Below are positions 1 to 12,700 of a stretch of DNA of 64,000 nt, one piece after another (position 1 is the first letter of the stretch; each line of letters begins with the position of its first letter). The position numbers were made by a program, and so were the translations under genes. Below the pieces are notes generated by a model. That model had not been told where the DNA came from. It ran no database searches and saw nothing but the letters and a program-made list of their open reading frames with translations. Origin of the DNA: Amia ocellicauda (Eukaryota > Chordata > Actinopteri > Amiiformes > Amiidae); contig NC_089850.1 in NCBI RefSeq assembly GCF_036373705.1, positions 18,085,256 to 18,149,255 of the forward strand. The letters run 5' to 3'.

Positions 1-1074
1 TACAGAGACCAGGCCGGTGAGCAGCGGCACAGTGTTCACACACAGAAGGCATGGATGCCACCAGAGAAATGTCTCGATGCCCTGAGATCAGTCTTTCATG
101 GCACTTCATACGTGAAGACTGGAGATCCGCAGTGTTTGGGGATCTTATTGGAATTAAGCTCGTTTTAATAACAATCATCGCTGGAATTATGATTCTTCAG
201 AATGTTTTTGCTGCTTCACAGGGATGAGTTTCTCCGTGTTTATGGAATAAACACATAGATACGTGTCTGTCTAGTTAGTAAACAGTATATAAATATTCTT
301 AATATACACATTTTGACTTTCTTAGCTTAGCTATGGTAACTCGAGCCACGGACTCTCTATATATTGTCAGCTCTTCCTTTAGCAGACTTTTCTTCCTAAC
401 TTGTTCTCCTAGGTACTCTTGAGTTCTTTGCCCCTGAGACAGTGCGGGTTGGACGGTACCGGGCGCTTCCTGCCACAGTGTGGTCAGTGGGAGTTCTCCT
501 GTATGTCCTGCTTTGCGGCTCGTACCCTTTCTGTGATGGCCGCGCAATTATACAGGGGAAGCTCTCTTTCCCCAGTGGACTCTCAAAAGGTGAGGGGTGC
601 TGAGAGGGACTTTGTTTAACTGCACGACCCCATGCCAAGTGACAAGCAATATATTCACACCCTGTGAACACACTCCCCATGGTACTGATGTTATACAACA
701 CAGGTCAAGCCTAAACCAATACTGTAACTGCCGTATCAGTCAAAGTAACCCCCCCCCCCGACCATTGTGTGCGAGTTAAGATCATTATAAAAGTAATTTT
801 AGTATTCATTGTTCAAACATTTGTGTACATTTAATCCCCTGCTCCACAATGTACATGATGTCAATGGCACAGAAATACCTGCCTGACTAATAACCGCAGT
901 GCAGCTCACCTGACAGAGGTGACTCTGATATTCGGAGGCTCCTCTTGGCCCAGAGCTGAGACCCTTGTTTCCCTCCTGACAGATTGCTGCGACCTGATCC
1001 GCAGCTGCTGTAATATGACTGCTGCCAGTCGGCCGACCCTGGAGGAGATCCTGCTCCATCCGTGGATGGCATGA
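1..1074 (+). CDS. Pim-like serine/threonine kinase, last three exons (5' end outside window)
   Basis: Exons read as <1-16, 413-589 and 983-1074; every junction has AG/GT signals and the frame is kept (codons split as G|GT and G|AT). The first fragment reads YRDQAG, the end of the kinase activation segment. The middle exon gives GTLEFFAPE, equivalent to the APE/PPE motif, then VWSVGVLLYVLLCGSYPF, the helix F region. The last exon reads CCDLIRSCCNMTAASRPTLEEILLHPWMA then TGA, the standard kinase C-terminal lobe end with the R-P-T-x-E-E-I-L-x-H-P-W signature. These junctions match the positions of introns 4 and 5 in vertebrate PIM genes. Family knowledge: PIM kinases are constitutively active cytosolic Ser/Thr kinases, and fish genomes carry many Pim-like copies. 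The ATP-binding and catalytic-loop exons lie to the left of the window, so activity cannot be judged. Confidence 0.85.
17..412 (+). other. Intron of the left Pim-like kinase
   Basis: 396 bp between donor GTGAGC and the acceptor ending TTCTCCTAG. It has no recognisable exon or repeat. An open frame through 2-226 is hydrophobic at its end but matches nothing and crosses the donor site. Confidence 0.6.
590..982 (+). other. Last intron of the left Pim-like kinase
   Basis: 393 bp from donor GTGAGG to the acceptor ending CTCCTGACAG. It contains a short poly-C run near 752 and nothing else recognised. Confidence 0.6.
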
Positions 1075-1423
1075 ACTGGAAACCGCTTCCTCAGCCTCGC
1101 CTCAACACCCTGCCGAGAATAATACTCCTGCACTACAAAACGCCATCATCAATACTGGCTGTGTTTACGTAGAGAGACAGCAGTGAGAATCAATCAAATC
1201 AAATCCTGCTGGTTGTTTTATGTGTCTATAGACACTCAATATTACATGTGATTTAGAGTAAAACTTGTGATTCTTCTGATCACGCTCTTTTGCTATTATT
1301 AACTACTGATTTTACTTTTTTAATTATTTGTTGTGTGTTAGTTTTTAATGTGCTTAAGTTTCATTTTTTAATTGTAAAGTGCATTCTGATGTCCTCAACA
1401 TGAGAGGCACTATATAAAATAAA
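1075..1423 (+). terminator. 3' UTR and poly(A) signal region of the Pim-like kinase, with LINE/SINE-like tail
   Basis: AATAAA lies at 1418-1423, about 345 bp after the stop codon. The stretch from about 1330 (AATTGTAAAGTGCATTCTGA, then GGCACTATATAAAATAAA) resembles the 3' tails of fish retroelements, so the poly(A) signal may come from an inserted repeat. The transcript end is inferred. Confidence 0.4.
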
Positions 1424-1897
1424 TGTTATTACTTTTTATACTGTGTTATGTACATTAAAATACTGTACTTAAAACAAAAACAATCATTTCATACCATTTA
1501 TTTGAAAGGTAACACTAAAGTAAGAATTCAATTAGTTATTCAACATCTCCCTCTGGAGGACCACGGTAACACTGCACATATAGAGATACATTGGTAATAA
1601 CTAAGGGTTCGGTTTGAGGAACAAAAATAACAATATAAATATATAAATATATAGGCATATAACTCACAATTTCCAAACACAAACTTATCTTGTTTTGCGA
1701 TGCACCAAGTTAAACAGAGAACAACACCAAGGTGCAATACAGAATATAACAATGTTGAACAGCCCAGATTCGTTCTCAGCAGCATGTTGCTTAAAATCCA
1801 TAAATAGACAACAGAAAATGAAACACTGTAAAGGTTTATTCAACATGATTCATATTTGGATTTCGTAGTCATATCGGCATTAGATGAATGTCTACAG

Positions 1898-2094
1898 CAG
1901 AGGTGGCTAACCCTGGTCCTGTAGAGCTGCAGATTTTTGTTCTATCCAGATCGTTAATTGCTTAATTGAACAAATTGTGGGTCTTAATTAGGCAAAATGT
2001 CCCTGTGTTCAAGGTATCCATTGATTGGTAATTAAAAGAGACCTGGAAAACCTGCAGGGTTGCAGCTCTCCAGGAACAGGATTGCCAACCACTG
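1898..2094. mobile_element. Short non-autonomous hAT element (MITE)
   Basis: 197 bp element starting CAGAGGTGGCTAACC and ending with its imperfect inverse GGATTGCCAACCACTG. The flanks GTCTACAG (1890-1897) and GCCTACAG (2095-2102) form an 8-bp target duplication with one mismatch. CAG-GGTG termini with 8-bp duplications are the hAT hallmark. No coding capacity; the terminal arms are imperfect, so it is an old copy. Confidence 0.7.
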
Positions 2095-2159
2095 GCCTAC
2101 AGTGTTTGTTTTATACAAAGCAGGTGTCTATCACTTTCAAAGCTCTTGGCAGTTTTGCG

Positions 2160-2237
2160 TGAACTTCACATTCCCTAGGCACCCCATTGGTAGGGCCAGA
2201 CGAGCAGGTGTCCACATACTTTTGGCCATGTAGTGTA
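2160..2237. mobile_element. Terminal fragment of a fish Tc1-type DNA transposon
   Basis: The phrase CAGGTGTCCACATACTTTTG followed by GCCATGTAGTGTA is the familiar end of a widespread fish TA-inserting element. Only this one end is present; the partner end was not found nearby. Confidence 0.45.
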
Positions 2238-2459
2238 TCTTAAATGTTTAAGATTAGGGTTGTTTTTCTACTGGGTTAACTGAATCGCTTATAGATTTGT
2301 TTGAGTCTAGTTTGAGATTTTGGTGTTGCCTAGGGTTGGGGTTCTGGCTGCAGTTTGGCCATAAGAGGGGGCAGGTCCTCTACTGATGTAAAACAATAGG
2401 TAAAAGTGAAAAGTCTTTCCTTTCTGCAATGCAAATGCAAATATGAGTATATTCACATT

Positions 2460-3140
2460 TTCTTGTGTTACAACCTGACAGGTCCCACAGTTGGGTAGTG
2501 CATTCAAAGTAAAGATAATACCATGAAGAACAAGGAGCTTTCAAAACAACTCTGGGATAAAGTTGTGGAAAGGCAGAGATCAGGGGAGGGGTATAAGTCA
2601 TTTAATATACCTTGGAACACAATCAAGTCCATTATTAATAAGTGGAAGGTATATGGCACCACCCAGAATCTTTGAAAGACAACTTTGAAAGACCTACAAC
2701 ATGGGTGTCAGACCTGGAGGGCCAAGTGTCTTCTGTTTTTTGTTCCAGTATAGCTCTTGGCTCCTTAATTGATCTAATTAAATGATTAATTGGATTAATT
2801 GAACACTTGTCTCTGGAAGCTGAAATGTTATGCGAATACAAAATGTTCAGTAATCAACATTTTTTCTTACCAGCTGTAAAACTAAAATGTGAAAGTCTTA
2901 AATAAGCCTATCAGAGAAAATAATTGTGCTAATTGATTAATTGATAAATGAAAGCTGTTGCTGGAACACAAACTTGTAGACACTGCAGGGGCCCAGGACT
3001 GGAGTTTGACACCCCTGACCTAGAGATCCAAGTCTGAGACGGGAGAAACTCTTTGTGCCAGCAACAGCTCAGGTACAAATCCGGCCTGTGTGGAAATGTG
3101 GCAAAAAGGAACAATTTGTGGAATTTGAAAATGGTGGTAA
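2460..3140 (+). pseudogene. Tc1-like transposase relic, interrupted by a hAT insertion
   Basis: From ATG 2523 the frame gives MKNKELSKQLWDKVV and then a Gly-Tyr-Lys, IPxxTIKSIINKWKxYGTT pattern, the N-terminal helix-turn-helix of fish Tc1 transposases. Similarity stops at about 2691, where a 318-bp hAT copy has landed, and resumes after 3018 with DNA equivalent to a more internal Tc1 segment (ATCCAAGTCTGAGAC, then TCCGGCCTGTGTGGAA). Stops, frameshifts and a missing middle mean it is dead. The DDE triad is not recoverable. Confidence 0.6.
2700..3017. mobile_element. Non-autonomous hAT element inside the Tc1 relic
   Basis: 318 bp with terminal inverted repeats: left CATGGGTGTCAGACCTGGAG, right CTGGAGTTTGACACCCCTG. 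The flanks ACCTACAA (2692-2699) and ACCTAGAG (3018-3025) agree at 6 of 8 positions, as expected for an aged 8-bp hAT duplication. The interior is AT-rich with repeated TTAATTGAT-type words and has no coding potential. Confidence 0.65.
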
Positions 3141-3419
3141 ATGATTCTATAGTCTCATGAAACAAAAATCTAACTATTTGGACAAAATATTAACAAATAA
3201 TTCAGTGTACTACCAGACACTGATCGCTACACAAATAAAGCCTTTCCCTGTTGTTTTATTTGAATTATTTTGCATAATTAATAACTTAATCATTAGAATA
3301 GTGAAGTAGGACAGATTATAACGAGCGTGGGGCGGCTGTGCATTTTTCCTCTCATGAGATCAATTACATGTTTATCGATAGAGCTCTGTGCTTGGACGAG
3401 TACAATGCACAGACAACAG

Positions 3420-3759
3420 CACCGATCGTAAAATCACACCCAGCCCTCTGTGCGCCAGGCGAAGGGCAACCCGTTCCAGCCAGGCAGATATACCACGTTC
3501 AAGTAGCGCAGATTTCCGCAGGTCTGCACGGCTCCACCAATGGGATCGGCGGGATTCTGCAGCTCTGTGGAAATATGCGCAACAATATGCGGCTGACGTC
3601 AGGAGCCAGGCAGACGCTGATTGGCTGCGGCTGACGTCAGAGCCCCTCTCCTGCGGCGCGGCTCGGCCCCCTGTTTGGCTCAGACGCGGCTGCGGCGGCG
3701 AGGGCAGCGGCGACACTCACCCAGAGCGGAGCGCGTCCCGTCGGCTTCCTGCTGCAGTC
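3420..3759 (+). promoter_or_regulatory. fez2: fez2 CpG-rich promoter with two CRE palindromes and CCAAT boxes
   Basis: GC- and CpG-rich DNA just before the fez2 ATG. Two perfect cAMP-response elements, TGACGTCA, sit at 3594-3601 and 3632-3639, start to start 38 bp. An inverted CCAAT box (ATTGG, 3620-3624) lies between them and a direct CCAAT is at 3537-3541. No TATA box is evident. This is the usual form of a CREB/ATF plus NF-Y housekeeping or neuronal promoter. The transcription start is not visible; the 5' UTR probably begins between about 3645 and 3700. Confidence 0.7.
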
Positions 3760-6700
3760 ATGGCGGCGCCGCTAGCGCAGTTCGACGAGGACTGGCAGGA
3801 CTTCTACGAATTCAAGCCGGCCTCGGGGCCCCAGAGCCGCCTGGACCAGATGAACTCTAACGTGGCAGGGGATGCGCCGCCGGGCCTGCTGGAGGACTTC
3901 TCCGAGCTGGACAACAGCTTCTCCGGCGAGATCGGCAGCTTCAAGTCCATGGAGGACCTGGTCAACGACTTCGACGAGAAGCTGACCGTGTGTTTCCGCA
4001 ACTACAACACCAAGACGGAGAACATCGCGCCGGTCAAGCCCATCACCGAGGACAGCGTCATGAAGGACGACGAGTGAGTGTCCGGCCGGCAAACACCCCT
4101 TTAATTAGGATCTACACCCCTTTAATGGGACGCCCGTGTAGCAGGGTTACCTTAAGCCACTCACTCGCATCTTAATAATAACAATATAGTACTCATTAAT
4201 AAGTGACTGACAACACTCTCGGCTCTGGTGTTGCTTCCTCTTTATTGGTTGTATTTATTTGTCCATAACGATGACTGGCTTCCTTCTCCTGTGGCTGATT
4301 TGGTATTAAAGTTAAAGGTAAAGCGTGCAGCTGCCATTGAGCTTGAACAGGAGTTAGCCAGGGGGCTGTTTCGGCAACGCGCATTGTCCTGTGCGACTGT
4401 GTGGGTATCGTAATAAACACCGGTTTCTGGTCAGTAAGCATTGGAAACAGATCCGTGTCCTGTATAGAGGAAGTGCAGCTGGATTTCAAGGCCAACCTTG
4501 CTGATAATTTGCCCTTTTTCCCGGGTTGGCATTCCTGGCATCGCCAGAGAGAGGACCCCGGGTTTGAAAGACTTTGGCAGTGCTTTAGTTGTGACGTCAT
4601 AAATTGCGCCCAACTTTTTGTTTGCGTTTTTGTAATGCATTCTGGTTGAATTGGTCTGTTTCACTGAGGAGACCGACAGTTGATACATAGGGTTTGTACA
4701 CTGTAGTGTGTTTGTCAATCTTCTCATCTGTAGGCTACTCACTGATCATGATTTTTGGTTGTAGACTAGATGGTATTGAATCTGAATTATGCTGACATCA
4801 ATTGGGGGGCAGTGCAGTTGTTTTTAAGGATATGTCCTAAGTTAGGACTGTAAATACCAGGGCTCAGTGCAGACATACAGGACAGCAGCAACAGTGGAGT
4901 AGTATATACAGCTCTGGAAGAAATGAAGAGACCACTGCACATTTGTCTTAAATCAGCATCTCTACATGTATGGCAGCCGTTCCATTCCAGTCATGTTTTT
5001 ATATGGAATTTGGGAGAAATATTGTCAGTAAAACAAAAAATGTTCATTTTACCCAAACACCTAACTATGCATAGTAAAACCAGAGAAACTGATAATTTTG
5101 CACCGGTCTCTTCATTATTTCCAGAGCTGTATATTTCCCCCAATAATATTTTTGAAAGACTGTCCCTAGTACAAGCGCCTATATTTTGGCAAGCACCATT
5201 AACATTTGACTGTGGTTTAAATCCAGGAACCCACAGCATTGAGAAGGTGTGTGTGTGGGGGGGTATTGCTAGGTTAGGGAATGGGAATTGCTTGGACTGA
5301 TTTGCAGCCTTTATAGATCATGCGCCTGGAGCTGAGTTTGCAGGGCGCTTGTGGTTGAGTGAATCAGCCTGCGTTCTGTCCCTTGAGGTGCAGGTTTAAA
5401 CCACATTGCTCTTAAGCTTTGCAAATGTAGGGGCCAACATTGAAATGATCAGGCAAGTTCCACAGAGCAGGACCGGGGCTTGTATGGCTGTTGGAAGGTG
5501 TGTGGTTGGCAGGTCTGTCTGAAGGACAGAACTTACATACGACCCTGCAACCTGTTTCAAATGACTGGACGGTATTTACATACACATTTGACATGGTTTT
5601 GCAACTTTCGCTTGTTTTTAAATGCTATTGAAAATACTTGTCTTTCAGAATATGCGATTACCAAGTGAAATGCAAAAAGTTAAAGTTTTACAGTTAAATG
5701 GCTTTTGTGTTGGTTGTGCGAGTTGCAACGGAAGAGCCATCAAAACCGATCAAATTTAATGTTTTCTGGCTATTCCCATTGAAGAACTAAATCTTAATTT
5801 TGAACCATTTATTTTTTTACTCTTATCATGTAGTGTCGTCAGATTCATATTACTGATTAATAAAATCTGATGGTGAGGTTGTATACACCGCTAACTTGCA
5901 CTGACATTCTCGGCAAACCCTGTAATCCCAATGCCCCCGTGCTGTGGCCTCTGCAGACTCATTATTGTTGAGACTTTGAGAGACTGAATCTTTCACTTTG
6001 AAACTCAGTCTCAGTCATATTTAAAAGAAAACTGCTAGTGTGTAAAGTGGTTTGTATGCTTAAGAGGATTTTCTCTCTTTAAAGGAAGGGAAAACTTATT
6101 TGTTCCAACTCCAGATCAGTTCTCTGTGATTTTGCAGGATAGAAGGCTGATGTGATGATAAAAAACCAATTAACCAAGGCCCTGTACTGGGAATTTTTCA
6201 TGTTACCATTATGATTTAGTCTTCCTTCAACTTATTTAACAAGTATTCATGACGGATGTGATTTTCATGCATTTCTTGGCTGAATCTGACATATTCCATG
6301 AAACCAGCGTGTTAAAGCATTTTTCATTTGTATAGATCATGGGCATTAATTATGTGCAATGTTTTGTTTGATACATTGTTTTATTTCACAGAAAGCATTG
6401 CAAATTGTGACCTGTAAGACAATTTTCCTAACTAGAATATGTTTGTTTTCAAAGAATAGTTTGTTTTCAAGATTTGCAGTAGAGTGCAATGGTTTTGATT
6501 GGATACATTTAAATAAAGGAATAGAAAAGGTTGAAGTTCAAGGTGTGCTAAGTTTGGAAATATTAGTGTGTTCCCTGTTACTGAAAATGTTTGGTAAACA
6601 TGCAAGTATCTTAAACCTCCAGTCCTCAAATTCTATTTTCAGAAAGACTCAAGGGGAAGATCTAGAAATATTATCATTCAGAAGCACCTGTAAGGAAGCA

Positions 6701-9700
6701 TAATGTTGCTTTGTTCACAATCCAAATGGCAGATTCAAACCTCACCCGCAGTGATGATTTGTGATGTCCTTTTTGTCTTGCAGTATTATTGTATAGTACA
6801 ATTAGGACTTTTTCTATATCGCTGACATAAAAGGCGCAGTCTTGTGTAATGGATTGTGTATTCTTGCATAGAATACTGCAGCACAGTGTAGTTACTTAAT
6901 GTTGAAAATACAATAATCTGTGAAGGCAACTCTTTACACTTGATACGCTACAAAACAAGCATGGACTGATCCTTCCTGCTGTCTGTCAGCTTTGCTGCCC
7001 TTCATTGTCAGACAATCCAGGCTGTAGTGGAAGCCCACAAAATCCTATTTTTTGACCCCCAACAATAATGACTGCCACAGAAAAAGTCAGTCTCTACCTT
7101 GTGGTTTGATTTGGAAAATGAATTTGTGTTCATCCAAAGAAGTGATCTCCCTGCACCCTTAATGAGATGAGCAAACTCAGTTGACATCATTTAGGCCTCT
7201 GCAGGCAGGTGTCACTGGAAAGTTACCTACCCAGATGTGCATTGTTTGACTCCACTGAAAACAGCTGTCTGCTGTCTGCGATGGTTGCCAGAGGAGCCCA
7301 GTCTAGTCAATCTACTGAGAGGGTTTTTTCTGGATAAAGGATTGTTTGCTGCATTTTTAAGGGGGGTTGTTTACTTTATTTTGTTGTGGAGGGTAGTAGT
7401 GTGTTTGCTGTACCAATGCCCTATGGCTGTTACTTTTATTTCTCCTCTTTCAGCATGGGCTTCTGTTAGAGATTCTGAATACTATTCATGTTGCATTTAG
7501 ACTATTTTCCTGAGAAGTTCAGTTAAACTGTGGACTACGGTCACCTTTTGGTGTGGGCTAAGGTTAGGATAGAATTTCTATGTAGTTCACTGATTTCGGT
7601 AAAGATTTGGGTGTGCCAAATGGACCAATATCTCGATATTCTGGTGTTGGTTGTAATTGTAGTTTAGGTTGTTTAGGCTTATAATGGTCTGGGCTATTGA
7701 TATTATACATTGGTATATAGTGTCAAGTTGTGCACTAAGCAGCGTCACAATTCAACATAAAGATGCTGATTGTTTAGGGGTCAGGCTACTCAGTTGTTTT
7801 CCCTGTATGAATTGATAATTTGGATGTTTAAGCAAAATATCATATCATAAAATCTGTGATGTGTGGGTCAGATATAATTGTTAACAGTTCACATTTTTAG
7901 TATACAAAGTAGTTGTTTCATGGTATTTGCCAGTACAGAAATAGATCTTAAATTTTGCATGGCAGAATTCCATCCCTGTATAAACCTGGATGTGTTGTAC
8001 TTTAAATCCTTAGCTTTTAAAACACTAGGCTGTGTCTACTAGCTGGAAAGACATGGTCCTCTGTGCTGCAGGTTTAGCACTGGTTTGTTGCCAACCTTCC
8101 TAGCGTTTGTATCAGAGAATTCGATGTTGGAGAAGGATTTTGACTTGCGTCACGATCGAGCTGGCCATTTCACTGGAAGCAGGGATTAAGCTGGCAAATG
8201 CTATGAGATTGTTTCTTGCACAGTGTTAAATTTGAGTGATTTCCTGGATTTCTGAAGGCTGCGTTAGACTGTCTTGTTAAATCAGGCTTTTTTTGTGGGT
8301 GGGATAATTGCATATTCACTACAGACTTTGTTTTTAATGCTTTACTTCCCCTGGTTTGTTAAAGACTGGCAAGTTCCTTTGTTTGCCATGTTTTGACCAC
8401 TCTGTGTGTGTAAGAATAATTATTTTCAGCAGGATTTGACGCATCTACTGTGCTGAGCTGCACTGCATTATATCAGAGGAGGTGTCTATGGAGAAAAATG
8501 CAAAAATAATAAATTTTCACTTATGGATGAGGCCTTCTTTCCAGTTACTGATTTTATATTTATAGAAGTATAGATGTTTGCATAATCCTGCTTCATTGTG
8601 TAGGAGCAATTTCTGTGCAATAATATCCCCATGTGGAAGATCGCTTAAGTCCTGAGAGTGGCCTGGATTAACATAGTGATTGGGGCAATGCAAATCCCCC
8701 TGCCAAGATTGCTGCTTTCACTGGTACAGTGAATTAATGCTGGACCTGTGTTTCCAGTGTGTACTGGACCGTTTCGACTCAAGGATTTATGGCTGATATA
8801 GCATGACGAGCAAGTGACACATTAGGCAGGACAGTGATACAGTCAGTGTTATATAATATGTGAAAGCTCCTTTTTGGCAGGAAACCCATTTTGAAGGATC
8901 AAGAAAAGCAAGTCATTATTATTATGTTTTATTTGCAATGGCAGTGATATTAAAACATTGCTGATTTCACTTTTTGTTTTTTTAAATGTTTGGCATTTTT
9001 TAAAGGAAAAATAATATCTATCAGCAAAAGTAACCTGTTTAGTTGAAAAGTAACTAGCATGATATGCTGTTATATCCTATTCAGATGATTTCCATGTGAA
9101 TTTGTATGGCATGATAATTGGCATGAGAAGAATCATTCTACTCTGTTCAGAAAAGCAAGTTAATAAGTCAGTTATCTGAATATCAGTAATACAATGTCTT
9201 AGTCTTTTATAGCATTTGATGTTTACACATTTGTGACTTGGGATTGTGTAAATTCTTGTAGTTGGAAGCCAGGTAAAAGCTTAGATTAGTCCATAGGAGT
9301 TAATCTTGCATCTTTTTCTATAGACAGGCATTGGTTTCCCAGCCCATGCCAGCCCTCTTGGCCAGTTTTCAGTCAATTAAGGTTTTAATTTATAGCTTGC
9401 TTCTCTCCATATGATATCTGTTTTGTTTATACTCTGCAGCTCAACCCCCACCACCTTGGTGACCTTTAGAGCAAGCATACTTAAAAGACTAAACCTGTAC
9501 AGTTTGATATTTAAACCTCTAAAGGGTACAATATAACCTGCCTGCACTGCATGTTACAAGTGCAGTAATTAAGAGTTTCATATGGATTTAATGCCCAGTC
9601 ATTTGGCCTTTTCTCTTCCCCACATGGCTACATTCCTTTGGAAGATTTGACTGTCATGCCCCCTTGTGTAAAGATCTACAGCACACCATACTGATGTCAA

Positions 9701-12700
9701 CTTTCCAGAGTCTGAGAGATCCAACTATTAACAAGTCTGTTGGACCAAACCTGTGCTTACCTTGAGGAAGTTTTTCGGCTGGATTGCTTCTTTAACCTCA
9801 ATGTTTTGCTGATTAAGAATAGTTTTATTCTTCCCTCTGATGAATCTCATTAACCTATTTATTTTAATTGGCGTATTGACCATCCAGTGATGGGAGAAGG
9901 TTTTGTCAATGCAAAGTCTACACAGCTGGTGCCTTGAATGATTTTTGCCCAGAACCCCAAAGGCCCCACACGGGCAACCCCAGAGCCACGGACTAACCGA
10001 TGGGTTGTTGTTGTTTTTCACAGTTCGTAGACTCCCAACAACAAAGCTTCCCCCAGAGAATTCTTACACACGCGTCTGCTTGCCACAGGCTTCTAGATCA
10101 AGCTAGATCATACAGAAGGCTTGGAAGAAACAAAACCGAGGATTTGAAACATATAAATAAATGGAATGCTAGTTATTTTAAAGCATGCTTTGTTCGTATC
10201 GGCAGCTGCTTCCATGGACGATGTAGTGACTACACTGGAGGATGGTCTATCTTGAAATGTGGATCACTCGCTTGTTCTTGCTGTCTTTACTGTGCATGTG
10301 TGACAGGATTGACACGAGCGTGACTGACATTAAATCGGGCTCAGCCCCAGACTTTAAGGCTTAGATGTCTGTAACTGATTCCAGGGTGCTAGGCTGGACC
10401 CAAAAGCCATCTATCATTCCCCCACTCCTCCTCTCCCACCGGCACATCACAGCAGGCCTTAATGAGGCCCTTTCAGTCAGTTTAAGATGCTTTCAGGGGG
10501 GACCCTTTTTATATTGTAATTGCCTTCTAGGAAACAAATTATCACCCAATAGAGACTCTCTCTGTTGGCGCTTCTTAAATAATGACTGTTGTGTAGGGTC
10601 TTGTTACCTCCTTTCTTGTGTTGCTGTTCTTCATGGCTGTGTGTAAGACAGATACGCCTATTATTACAGTTATCTTTAGTGGATAGCCTGCGTTCTGCAT
10701 TTTATTCATCTCCGCCACGGTACAGTCTCTGAGCTGTCATCTACATGATTAACCTCCGTAACCTTTCTCCAGTTATAGAGCGATGTGCATTGAAATGAGC
10801 CAGGGCAAAAAGCAAACGCCACCTTCTTTATTATCCGCCTGCTTGCTGTGCAGAGATGCTGGACTGTCGTCACACTCTGTGGTACCACAATCAAATGGGT
10901 ACGGCACAAAACAGTAGTTCATGTTTCCTGGGAGGGGCATAGAATTGAATTGAAATTGAAGAACAAAGGGTTGGAAAATGTGTGCTTATTTGTTTGGCCA
11001 TTTGTTTGTTAGCTTTTAGTTGGTCTTGAATTGTTGCAATGTCCAGAATAATGCTTCCAAGTAAGTGTCAACCTGTATCCAATGTAATTATTTTTGATTG
11101 TTTTTTGTACAAATAATCCTGAACACATTGGATCTCTTCTGCTTTAGCCACCATTCCTCCTGTACCTACACTGCAGCAGCACTCTGGCTATATAACTGGC
11201 CTGGGGCAGTTTGTTTGTGGTTATGGACAGTCATCCCCTCTAGGATGAAGAATGAGCTGCTTCAGTGAAAAGTGCTCATACACCCCCCACCCCCTTTTTT
11301 ATTATATCTGACAGGTTCCAGTCCTTTTTATTTCTAAAGTGATTCATCTTGCTGCATCTGAATGGCTTTGCTTGGTTTAAGGATATTTATGCTCTGTTTG
11401 CTTCAGAGAGCAAAAGAGATGCATACATATTGGTGGGTAGATAAAATGTGATTTATTGCAAGCTGCAATCTTAACAAAGGCCGAGAATTCGTCTGCACTG
11501 TCTGGTGGAGGAAGGTCCCTCAGGGAATGAATTTTACAGATCACATCCAAAAAGGTGCCATTTTACTCCGCTTGTTACTATTGTTGTTCTTATGAATAAA
11601 TATTTCTTAGGATGATAATAGTTGTGACCTGGTTTTAGTCTTCCTTGCTTTCCACTCCAGAGGCGATTGTGCATTTATTTCATGGCTACAAATTCAAAGC
11701 TTCTCTTTTTAGGACATACTGCCCTCTTAAAAACAAATTTAAAAAGAAACAGCATTCAGAAAAGTCGTCACCTGTCTTATTACAGAAAAATGTTCAGTCT
11801 TCCGTTGTCTGGAGGGATAATGTTAAGCCTCTTCTCTATTACAATGGGCTTCAGAGGTCCTTCAAACTGACTGACTAAATTTACAGGACAGCCAACTTGG
11901 GATTGGTCTTTATATAGGTAGATTAGATATAGAGATATACAGTACAGTGCAAAGGTTTTAGGCAGGTGTGAAAGAATGCTGTAAAGTAAGAATGCTTTCA
12001 AAAATAGACATGTTAATAGATTATATGTATCCATTATGCAAAGTGAGTGAACAGAAGAAAAATCTACATCAAATACATATTTGGTGTGACCACCCTTTGC
12101 CTTCAAAACAGCATCAATTCTTCTAGGTACACTTGCACACAAAGTCAGGGATTTTGTAGGTATATAGTCAGGTGTCTGATTAAACAATTATACCAAACTG
12201 GTGCTAATGATCATCAATTCAATATGTTTGGTGAAACACAATAATTAACTTAAACACAAACAGCTGTGTAGGAGGAATAAAACTGGGTGAGGAACAGCCA
12301 AACTCAGCTAACAAGGTGAGGTTGTTGAAGACAGTTTACTGTCAAAAGTCATACACCATGGCAAGACTGAGCACAGCAACAAGACACAAGGTAGTTCTTC
12401 TGCATCAGCAAGGTCTCTCCCAGGGAGACATTTCAAGGCAGACAGGGGTTTCCAGATGTGCTGTCCAAGCTCTTTTGAAGAAGCACAAACAAACAGGCAA
12501 CTTTGAGGATTGTAGATGCAGTGGTCGGCCAAGGAAACTTACTGCAGCAGATGAGACAAATCATGCTGACTTCCCTTCCCAATCTGAAGATGTCCAGCAG
12601 TGCCATCAGCTCAGAATTGGCAGAATACAGTGGGACCCTGGTACACCCATTTACTGTCCAGAGAAGTCTGGTCAGAAGTGGCCTTCATGGATGACTTTTG

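Noticed and set aside
2-226. Open frame at the left edge with a hydrophobic tail
   Set aside because: It runs through the donor at 17, has no start in the window and no family motif; 1-16 is better explained as a kinase exon end.
3388-3759. In-frame extension upstream of the fez2 ATG (229-residue frame)
   Set aside because: It translates the GC-rich promoter and CRE sites and begins at a non-ATG codon; FEZ similarity starts only at 3760.
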